Of a stretch of 64,000 nucleotides of DNA, positions 56,998 through 64,000 are shown one piece after another. The position numbers and the translations under genes were made by a program. Position 1 is the first letter of the stretch; every line of letters begins with the position of its first letter. The DNA is from Bacilli bacterium. Its GTDB lineage: Bacteria > Bacillota_I > Bacilli_A > RFN20 > CAG-826. The stretch spans positions 1 through 64,000 of the forward strand of contig JALCDB010000007.1 in NCBI GenBank assembly GCA_022641095.1, written 5' to 3'. The notes under the pieces were generated by a model. The model worked only from the letters and a program-made list of their open reading frames with translations, was not told the origin of the DNA and searched no databases.

Positions 56998-57577
56998 TTA
57001 GAAAATCCTCTTTTTACTGTCGGCCTCCCCACGGAGATTGCCGATAAAGCCATTCAATGAGGCGATTTTGGAGTCAATTGATCCGTTTTTTAAAAACAAG
57101 TGATCAAATATATGAATTTTAATAACTGAATAATGATAAAAAGTGGTTAGTAAATCAATGCAATGTGCTGCTTATCTAATCAAAAAATGATTTATTAGGT
57201 AGTAAATTGTTGCTCATTCGAGTAAACCACCATAGAAAAAATTGATGCTTATTCTCAAGACTCACGCTTCACTTCCATCTTCCCATCGCCTGATGATACT
57301 TTTTCGGAAGAGAAAATAGGAGGCGGACAGAACGCAGCATTTGAATTTGGCCATTCCGTTGGGTGTTTGGGAAAAAATGTCATGCCATTAGCAAAACTTA
57401 TCATAGGAAAAGCCATCGGACATTGGTGGTTTTATATGTCGATTATGAAAAGCGATCTGATTGGCGCGAAAGATTAAAAGAAAAGACGAATTTGTGTAAG
57501 CGGTAGTTTTGCGAAAGGCATCCAAAAAGATCCTCTTTCATATGTTTATCTGCTTTAAGCGGCAAAACAATTGATGA

Positions 57578-57653
57578 TGGTGCCGCCTTCCGGATTCGGA
57601 CCGAAGACCTACTGATTACAAATCAGTTGCTCTGCCAGCTGAGCTAAGGCGGC
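57578..57653 (-). tRNA. tRNA-Thr(TGT)
   Basis: GCCGCCTTAGCTCAGCTGGCAGAGCAACTGATTTGTAATCAG...GGCGGCACCA. Confidence 0.95.
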
Positions 57654-57704
57654 GTTTGGCGTGAAGCCGACTAAAATCATACCATCGCCGCCCTTTTTAG
57701 GGAA

Positions 57705-57740
57705 CAAAGATAAAAGAAAGCCCCGCGTGAACGCGAGGCG
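57705..57740 (-). terminator. intrinsic terminator between tRNA-Val and tRNA-Thr
   Basis: minus-strand GCCTCGCGTTCACGCGGGGCTTTCTTTT. Confidence 0.65.
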
Positions 57741-57750
57741 TCTAACCATA

Positions 57751-57825
57751 TGGTGGGTGCTAGGGGGGTCGGACCCTTGACCTCTTCCGTGTGAAGGAAG
57801 CGCTCTCCCGCTGAGCTAAGCACCC
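57751..57825 (-). tRNA. tRNA-Val(CAC)
   Basis: GGGTGCTTAGCTCAGCGGGAGAGCGCTTCCTTCACACGGAAG...AGCACCCACCA. Confidence 0.93.
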
Positions 57826-57895
57826 AATCGTCGAAGATATGCGACGTCTTAGAAGAAACAAGCCCCGATTTTCGCATCGGGGCTTCTTTTCGTTT

Positions 57896-57972
57896 TGGTG
57901 GGCCTTAATGGGTTTGGACCATCGACCTTGCGCTTATCAAGCGCACGCTCTAACCAGCTGAGCTAAAGGCCC
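57896..57972 (-). tRNA. tRNA-Ile(GAT)
   Basis: GGGCCTTTAGCTCAGCTGGTTAGAGCGTGCGCTTGATAAGCGC...AAGGCCCACCA. Confidence 0.95.
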
Positions 57973-58075
57973 ACTTGCGCCCGAAAGCGCCTTAATAATA
58001 TACAACGCTCGCAAGGTGGTAGCAAGCGGCTAGTTGCTTTTGCCGCCGCCCGCAAAAGGGAAAAACAGACTCGCT

Positions 58076-59314
58076 CTAAAAAGACAACTCCGCCACGTCC
58101 TTCCAAGTGGAGGCTATCGCCTTCACGCGAAGCGAATAATAGGCGACGTCCAAAGGCTCGTCTTTCAAAACCCCATCGATCAAGTCGGCGATCTCAACGG
58201 CCTGCTCTTTGGTGCATCCTCGGGTCGTGACGGCGGCGAATCCGATCCGGACTCCCGAAGCCTCGGCCGGTTTGAGGGTATCGCCATGGATCATGTTTTT
58301 GTTGGTCGTGACGCCAACGCTCTCGAGTTTCAGTTGCGCCTCTTTGCCCGTGATGCCATAGGTCTTAAGGACATTGAGAAGGAAAAGGTGGTTGTCAGTG
58401 CCGGAAACCGTCGCGCCCAAATGCGCCAGTTCGTCGTTGCAGGCCTTGGTGTTGTCCAAGACCTTTTTAATGTACGTTTTGAAGGAAGGCTCGGCGTCTT
58501 CGCGGAAGGCCACCGCCTTCGCGGCGATTATGTTCTCGAGCGGGCCGCCTTGCGAATATGGGAACACGGCTTTGTCGACCCTCTTGGCGATATCAGGGTC
58601 GTTGGTGAGGATAACGCCTCCACGGGGCCCCCTAAGGGTCTTATGGGTCGTCGAGGTTACCAGATCGGCGTAGTCGCAGGGGTTCTGGCAATAGCCGGCG
58701 GCAATGATGCCGGCGATATGGGCCATGTCGACCATGAAGAGGCAATGGGTTGATGAATGGGCGTTATGCTCATCGATCAATTCGCGCATCCTCTTGAAGT
58801 CGATTGCGTATGGATAGGCCGAATAACCGGCCAAGAAAAGGTTCGGGTCGTATTCGTCAAGGCACTTTTCGACGATTCCATAATCAAGATGGGCGTCCTC
58901 GCCGAGGGGGTAATGGACGAAATGGTACATTTGGCTGGAGAAGGAGACGGGAGACCCATGCGTCAGGTGACCCCCGTCATTGAGTTCGAGGGAAAGGACG
59001 GTTTCGCCCGGATTGATGAGGGCGTGATAAGCCGCGAAATTGGCTTGAGACCCACTATGGGGTTGAACGTTCGCGAATTTGGCGCCAAAAAGGGCCTTAA
59101 GACGCTCGATGCAAAGGTTCTCGCATCGGTCGATGAACTCGCAACCCCCATAGTAACGATGGCCGGGGAAACCTTCCGCGTATTTGGCGACCATGATGCT
59201 GGACATCGCCAACCTCGTTTCCTTAGAAGGGTAATTCTCGCTGCAAATCAGCTCGATCCCCTCGTTTTGCCGTTTCGTCTCCAAAGCGAAGATGTCTTCG
59301 ATTTCCCGATCCAT
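58076..59314 (-). CDS. glyA: serine hydroxymethyltransferase
   Basis: ICSENYPSKETRLAMSS; YYGGCEFID; TSTTHKTLRGPRGGVIL. Confidence 0.97.
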   Translation of the reverse strand: MDREIEDIFALETKRQNEGIELICSENYPSKETRLAMSSIMVAKYAEGFPGHRYYGGCEFIDRCENLCIERLKALFGAKFANVQPHSGSQANFAAYHALINPGETVLSLELNDGGHLTHGSPVSFSSQMYHFVHYPLGEDAHLDYGIVEKCLDEYDPNLFLAGYSAYPYAIDFKRMRELIDEHNAHSSTHCLFMVDMAHIAGIIAAGYCQNPCDYADLVTSTTHKTLRGPRGGVILTNDPDIAKRVDKAVFPYSQGGPLENIIAAKAVAFREDAEPSFKTYIKKVLDNTKACNDELAHLGATVSGTDNHLFLLNVLKTYGITGKEAQLKLESVGVTTNKNMIHGDTLKPAEASGVRIGFAAVTTRGCTKEQAVEIADLIDGVLKDEPLDVAYYSLRVKAIASTWKDVAELSF

Positions 59315-59427
59315 AGGCGTCCTTCTTCCTTATATATGGAAAAGTGTCTCCTTTTCGTTCGTCCTATTCAAGAAATAAACGAAAGAAAAAAGCCTAGCGG
59401 CGAGGCTAGGCTTACGAAGGCGAGCGA

Positions 59428-59820
59428 TTAACGTTTGCTGAATTGTGGAGCGCGGCGAGCGGCTTTCAAGCCGTACTTCTTGCGTTCTTTGACGCGTGGG
59501 TTGCGGGTCAGCATCCCGGCGACCTTGAGGGCCTTGCGGTCTTCGCCGGCCTCGAGGAGGGCGCGAGCGATGCCAAGGCGAATGGCCTCGGCTTGTCCGG
59601 TGAATCCGCCGCCTTTGACATCGGCCTCGACGTCATAACGGGCGTCGCCGCCAATGAGGATGAGCGGTTGTTTCAGGTTTTGCACGAGAGTGGCGTAAGG
59701 CATGTATTTCTCAACGGCTTTGCCATTGACGACGATCTTGCCTTTTCCGCTATTGATGTAGACGCGGGCAATGGAGGCCTTGCGGCGGCCAGTGCCATAG
59801 TATTTCTTTTCGTTAGCCAT
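59428..59820 (-). CDS. rpsI: 30S ribosomal protein S9
   Basis: [16 protein letters not shown]...[44 protein letters not shown]. Confidence 0.98.
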   Translation of the reverse strand: MANEKKYYGTGRRKASIARVYINSGKGKIVVNGKAVEKYMPYATLVQNLKQPLILIGGDARYDVEADVKGGGFTGQAEAIRLGIARALLEAGEDRKALKVAGMLTRNPRVKERKKYGLKAARRAPQFSKR

Positions 59821-59831
59821 GGTGTTTCTCC

Positions 59832-60278
59832 TTACTTCTTAAGCTCGAGCTTAACGGGTTTCTGGGCCTCTTGCTCGTGCTTCTCGTCTTTGTAGACGAA
59901 GAGTTTCTTCAACATTTTGCGGCCAAGGGGTCCTTTTGGGAGCATGCCCCAGACGCAACGTTTGATAAGCTCTTCCGGGAACTCGCGGAGCATGACGCCC
60001 GCCGTACGGGTGCGAAGACCTCCGGCGTACTCAGAGACATTATAATAGTTCTTCTTGTGTTCGCCGCCGTTTTTGCCAGTCATTTTAACTTTAGAGGCAT
60101 TGATGACGATAACGAAATCGCCAGTATCCTGATTCGGCGTGTAGATGGCTTTGTTCTTCCCCATCAAGATTTGCGCAACTTGGCTCGCGAGACGGCCGAG
60201 CGGAATATCCGTGGCGTCAACAAGATACCATGCGCGCTTCACTTCGGCGGGTTTCGCCATTGTGGTTTGACGCTGCAT
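59832..60278 (-). CDS. rplM: 50S ribosomal protein L13
   Basis: [48 protein letters not shown]. Confidence 0.98.
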   Translation of the reverse strand: MQRQTTMAKPAEVKRAWYLVDATDIPLGRLASQVAQILMGKNKAIYTPNQDTGDFVIVINASKVKMTGKNGGEHKKNYYNVSEYAGGLRTRTAGVMLREFPEELIKRCVWGMLPKGPLGRKMLKKLFVYKDEKHEQEAQKPVKLELKK

Positions 60279-60372
60279 AATCTTTTTCCTTCTTCCTAGT
60301 CAACTATGTGACTCTCTTTTGAACGACTCGAACTTTACCGGGGTCCGCTCTTTCAAAGTAGTGCCGTGGATT

Positions 60373-60401
60373 ATTATCCATACCTTAAGGTATGTTGTCA
60401 A
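60373..60401 (-). promoter_or_regulatory. rplM-rpsI promoter with palindromic spacer
   Basis: minus strand TTGACA-A-CATACCTTAAGGTATG-GATAAT, 17-bp spacing. Confidence 0.8.
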
Positions 60402-60660
60402 AGGAAAACGCGTCGGCGCCCGCGCCGAAAAACCGGCCGGCGTTCTTAGCCTCGTTAGCCCAAAATCCAAAAACGGAGCCTTGGCGAAATTGCCTACCGG
60501 GACGAAAGAAAGGAAATGGGCCCTAGCGGGCTTCGAGAAAACGAAAGAAAAATCATTATCGAAAATCGGCATCGTCATTCGTTCAAAGCAGTCAAAATAA
60601 GCGAGTTTTGCCGAGATAATGACGCAAAACCCACTTGCTTTATCAAGGATTTGGCAACGA

Positions 60661-60686
60661 AAAAGGGATGGGCGAAGCCATCCCTA
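60661..60686 (-). terminator. intrinsic terminator downstream of yebC-like gene
   Basis: minus strand AGGGATGGCTTCGCCCATCCCTTTTT. Confidence 0.85.
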
Positions 60687-60700
60687 CGCTGCCGCTACAA

Positions 60701-61405
60701 TCAAGCGTTCTCGACGTTATGATAGACGTTTTGGACGTCTTCGCATTCGTTGAGTTCGGAAAGCATCGTCTTGAATTTTTCGAGGTCATCGCCTTCGAGG
60801 GTGATGTAATCGTTCGGGATCAGCGTGACTTCGGCGGTGTCGAATTCGGTGACGCCCATGCCCCCGAGAACGCCTTTGGCTTTTTCCAGGTCGCTCGGAT
60901 TCACGAGGACTTCGATTTCGCCGCCGTCGTCGGTTACGGAGGTGACGTCAACGTCGCCAAGGACCAGATTGTCCTCGACGCCCTGACGGTCGGTTCCTTT
61001 AAAATCGATGACGCCGGAGGTATTGAAGTTATAAGCGACTGAACCCATCTTGGCTCCTTTGCGGGTGCAGATGGTGCGAACGCTGACGAGAGCGCGGTTG
61101 ACGTTGTCGGTCATGGTGTCAACGATAAGATAGGCCCCGCCGGAAGTCAGGAATTCGTAACGGCCCTCGATGTAGGCGACGTTATCCCCGCCTTTGGCTT
61201 TTTCGATGGCGCGCTCGATGACGTCGCGCGGGGTGGACTTATGGTATTTTTCGATGGCGCTTCTAAGGGCGAGATTGGAATTGGGATCCGGGATGCCGCT
61301 TTTCGCGGCGGCGTAAATCTCCTTGGAAGCGCGCATGTAAATGGCGCTCTTGGCTTTGGCGCTGGCCGCCATGGCGGCTGCGCGGACTTCAAAATGTCTT
61401 CCCAT
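60701..61405 (-). CDS. yebC: YebC/PmpR-family protein
   Basis: SNLALRSAIEKYHKSTPRDVIERAIEKAKGG; MGSVAYNFNTSGVIDF; YNVYHNV-like end. Confidence 0.93.
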   Translation of the reverse strand: MGRHFEVRAAAMAASAKAKSAIYMRASKEIYAAAKSGIPDPNSNLALRSAIEKYHKSTPRDVIERAIEKAKGGDNVAYIEGRYEFLTSGGAYLIVDTMTDNVNRALVSVRTICTRKGAKMGSVAYNFNTSGVIDFKGTDRQGVEDNLVLGDVDVTSVTDDGGEIEVLVNPSDLEKAKGVLGGMGVTEFDTAEVTLIPNDYITLEGDDLEKFKTMLSELNECEDVQNVYHNVENA

Positions 61406-61478
61406 ATCCAATTCTCCTTTTTAGGCTGAATTATTCTAACACTCGGCTTTTGCCATAAATAGCAATTTCAAAAGCGGT

Positions 61479-62294
61479 TTATCGCCCTTTCGGGACGGAA
61501 AGGCGATTGACATAGTTGAGCCGGCGGCTCTTCACGAAAGACTCGACCCAATCCCATGGCGAATCGACGAGATGGGAAGGGGCGTGCGCATCGACGCCGA
61601 CGATGACGCGGACGCCGCTATCGGCCACCAGATCCCAAAAGGGGCCATACGGATAAAACGGATGCTCCTCAAGGCGTCCCTTGGAGGCGCTCTCCCACCG
61701 CACCGGCCCAAGGTTCACCTCCAGTGGTGTGTCGGTCTCTTTGGCGGCTCGGATGATCCGTCTGGAACAGGAAATCGCGAAATCGTCCCACGCGGGATAC
61801 CACTCCCGAAAAAGATCGGGATGGCAAACGTAAAGGAAAAGGCCGCTATGGATGCCGGCCACGATATCGTTGACGTACATGTTGAGGGCAAGGCGTTCGT
61901 CCGCCAAGCGTCCATAGAAAATCGGCTGATCTTTCTCAGCGAGGAAACAATGCTGACCCAAAATCAGGTAATCGAAGCCACGTTTTGAAAGCAGGCTTTC
62001 GTAGTATTGCGAAAAACGATCGTAATACCACTCGCATTCGAAGGCGAGGAGGATCTGCATTTTCCCTGCGTATTCCTTTTGCAGACCCTTTACGGATTCG
62101 ACATATCCCTCAAGCAACGAGAAATCGCCCCGCATGCCAACTTGCCTCACTCCCGGGAGCATCGCGTGATCGCTGTAGCCAAGGATTTTGTAACCATTGG
62201 CATAAGCCGTTTCGGCGTACTCCTCGTCCGTCCCTTTGGCATGCCCGCACCTGAAGGTATGGCTATGGTAAGTGTAATCAATGAATCGGCTCAT
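61479..62294 (-). CDS. PHP-domain histidinol-phosphatase-like protein
   Basis: IDYTYHSHTFRCGHAKGTDEEYAETAYANGYKILGYSDHA. Confidence 0.9.
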   Translation of the reverse strand: MSRFIDYTYHSHTFRCGHAKGTDEEYAETAYANGYKILGYSDHAMLPGVRQVGMRGDFSLLEGYVESVKGLQKEYAGKMQILLAFECEWYYDRFSQYYESLLSKRGFDYLILGQHCFLAEKDQPIFYGRLADERLALNMYVNDIVAGIHSGLFLYVCHPDLFREWYPAWDDFAISCSRRIIRAAKETDTPLEVNLGPVRWESASKGRLEEHPFYPYGPFWDLVADSGVRVIVGVDAHAPSHLVDSPWDWVESFVKSRRLNYVNRLSVPKGR

Positions 62295-63021
62295 AATACA
62301 CCTCCTCGAGAGTGAGCCCCTCAGCCGGGGCTTTATAGGAAAAGATTTTGCGCGCCGACGGGCGCAAAGCGGCTTCGACTTCATCGGCGCCCATTTTTCC
62401 AAAACCGACTTTGAGGGCGACCCCAACCATGATGCGAACTTGATAGGTCATAAAGCCATTCCCCACGAAATCAACCCGGCACAAACCATCGTGAACGGAA
62501 CATTCGGCTTTGCTGATCTCGCGTTTGAAGCCGCCGATATCAGCGCCTTTGCTCGTGAAGTCGCGGAAATCATGCGTTCCTTTATAAAGGGCGATAGCTT
62601 CGGCGAACGCGCCATAATCGAAAAGGCGACTCCCGAATTGGCTCACAGTCAAAGACTCAAGAGGCCGTTTGGACCCGATGCGGAACGAGTACGAATACCG
62701 CTTGCCGGTCGAGCTGTGCCGAGCGTCGAAACCATCGCCTTTCTTTTCCAACGACAAAACGGCGATATCGCTAGGGAGCAAGCGGTTGAACGCGTAAAGG
62801 AATCGCTTTTCGTCTTTGATCGCCTCATGGGAGAAAGAGAAAGTCTGCCCCTTCGCGGAGACGCCGGCATCGGTCCGCCCAGCCCCATGGATCAAAGTTT
62901 TCCTTTGGCAGAGCTCTTTTAGGGCATCCTCGAGTTTGCCTTGGATGGTCGCTAGGCGCGGTTGCCGCTCAAAGCCTTTGTAGGCGGCCCCTAGATACGA
63001 TACTTTGCAAAAGTAGATCAT
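62278..63021 (-). CDS. truA: tRNA pseudouridine synthase A
   Basis: YLGAAYKGFERQPRLATIQGKLEDAL; HGAGRTDAGVSAKGQ. Confidence 0.96.
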   Translation of the reverse strand: MIYFCKVSYLGAAYKGFERQPRLATIQGKLEDALKELCQRKTLIHGAGRTDAGVSAKGQTFSFSHEAIKDEKRFLYAFNRLLPSDIAVLSLEKKGDGFDARHSSTGKRYSYSFRIGSKRPLESLTVSQFGSRLFDYGAFAEAIALYKGTHDFRDFTSKGADIGGFKREISKAECSVHDGLCRVDFVGNGFMTYQVRIMVGVALKVGFGKMGADEVEAALRPSARKIFSYKAPAEGLTLEEVYYEPIH

Positions 63022-63881
63022 TTGAGCGTTAATCCTAACCAAGCGCCATAAGCGTCGAATTTCGTGACCGACACATAGATGAAAAGGGCCAAGAAAGACG
63101 CGACGAAGACGGTCTCGAAGAGATCCCACCACGAGAAAGCGAGCCTTCGGTAACGGCTTCGTTTGGCCTTAGGGTCGTAGCCGCGGCATTCCATGGCGTT
63201 GGCGAGTTCCTCGCTTCGGACGAACGAGGAGACGAAAAGCGGGACGATGAGAGAGACGATGGCCCGGAACTTGGCCGCGATTTTGCCATGGGAAAAATCG
63301 ACGCCGCGGGAACTTTGGGCTTTCATGATTCTCCCGACATCCTCAAGGATGGTCGGGATGAAACGAAGGGCGATCGACAAAGTCATCGCGACTTCGTTGG
63401 CTGGAAAGCCGATGTACTTGAACGGATGGAGATACCACTCGAAAGCATACGTCAGATCTAGCGGCTTGGTTGAAGCCGTAAGCACCATCGTAAGCTCGAT
63501 CATGAGGATGAGGCGAAGCAGAATCTTCGCGGCGTTGAGGATCGAATCCCAATAAATCGGGTATCCGCCGATACGGAAGGCGATCCAGTCGCTGCTGGAG
63601 GTCGGCATGAAAATGTAGATGAGAAGCAGAAAAATCGCCATGAACCACAAAGACTTCAAGGATTTTAGAACCTGCGTGAGCCCGGTATGGGTGCTCCAAA
63701 GGAGCGTCAAGACCAAAATCGCGGCGATCCCGTCCATCGTGAACGTCATCGTCCAACTATAGCCAAAGTCCAAAAAGACGGCGACCATGAGGGCAATGAG
63801 GCAGAAAATCTTGGCCCGCGGGTCCATCCGATGCAAAAAGGAGTTGTACGGAACGAAGCGCCCCATCGTGAAGCTGTTCAC
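63018..63881 (-). CDS. ecfT: ECF transporter transmembrane component EcfT
   Basis: LHRMDPRAKIFCLI; ALRFIPTILEDVGRIMKAQSSRGVDF; RSEELANAMECRGYDPKAKRSRYR. Confidence 0.96.
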   Translation of the reverse strand: MNSFTMGRFVPYNSFLHRMDPRAKIFCLIALMVAVFLDFGYSWTMTFTMDGIAAILVLTLLWSTHTGLTQVLKSLKSLWFMAIFLLLIYIFMPTSSSDWIAFRIGGYPIYWDSILNAAKILLRLILMIELTMVLTASTKPLDLTYAFEWYLHPFKYIGFPANEVAMTLSIALRFIPTILEDVGRIMKAQSSRGVDFSHGKIAAKFRAIVSLIVPLFVSSFVRSEELANAMECRGYDPKAKRSRYRRLAFSWWDLFETVFVASFLALFIYVSVTKFDAYGAWLGLTLK

Positions 63882-64000
63882 TTCTTGAGCCTCTCTTTCG
63901 CGATGGCTTCCGCTAACGTCGTCGTGTCGTTGACGCTGGATTCGTCGATATGATAGCCATGGGCATTAAGGTAGCGAGCCGTTTCATAAAGAGCGGGCAC
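63878..64000 (-). CDS. ecfA: ECF transporter ATPase C-terminus (partial, runs off window)
   Basis: Minus-strand translation ...PALYETARYLNAHGYHIDESSVNDTTTLAEAIAKERLKK*; directly upstream of ecfT. Confidence 0.75.
   Translation of the reverse strand: MPALYETARYLNAHGYHIDESSVNDTTTLAEAIAKERLKK

Noticed and set aside
60319-60600. 93-aa plus-strand ORF upstream of rplM
   Set aside because: Overlaps the strong minus-strand rplM promoter/leader and lacks recognisable protein features; likely spurious.
1-64000. CRISPR arrays, rRNA genes, intact IS elements or prophage modules
   Set aside because: No regularly spaced repeats, rRNA sequence, full transposase or phage structural genes were recognised.

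Overview
The window looks like a ~64 kb piece of a Bacilli/Firmicutes-like (possibly uncultured gut lineage) chromosome of moderate GC. The left ~33 kb is mostly housekeeping: a near-continuous sufCDSUB-mnmG-rsmG-parA run, two tandem giant lipoproteins, HIT, YhaM, RecX, a glycosyltransferase and flippase-like protein, RecN, a MarR-controlled heterodimeric ABC exporter, a Trk K+ operon with a KdpDE-like two-component system, and an ABC-F ATPase. From ~33 to ~57.5 kb the sequence is accessory and partly decayed. It contains a tyrosine-recombinase remnant next to a 27-bp direct repeat, a frameshifted BspA-like LRR gene, an internally deleted Fic gene, and a ~420-bp degenerate duplication carrying a tRNA-Leu 5'-half with a conserved downstream tail. 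It also contains orphan enzymes, including a 2TM + degenerate NUDIX-like protein overlapping a PfkB-kinase::D-2-hydroxyacid-dehydrogenase fusion. The right end is conserved: tRNA-Thr/Val/Ile, glyA, rpsI/rplM, YebC, PHP phosphatase, truA, ecfT, ecfA. The best candidates for undescribed biology are the 2TM-NUDIX / kinase-dehydrogenase pair (45.7-49.3 kb), the duplicated tRNA-Leu-like element (40.1 and 45.2 kb), a small structured ncRNA candidate at 12.5 kb, convergent paralogous membrane proteins (24.3-25.8 kb), and a palindrome filling the rplM promoter spacer. All family assignments come from reading translations; no database searches were run.
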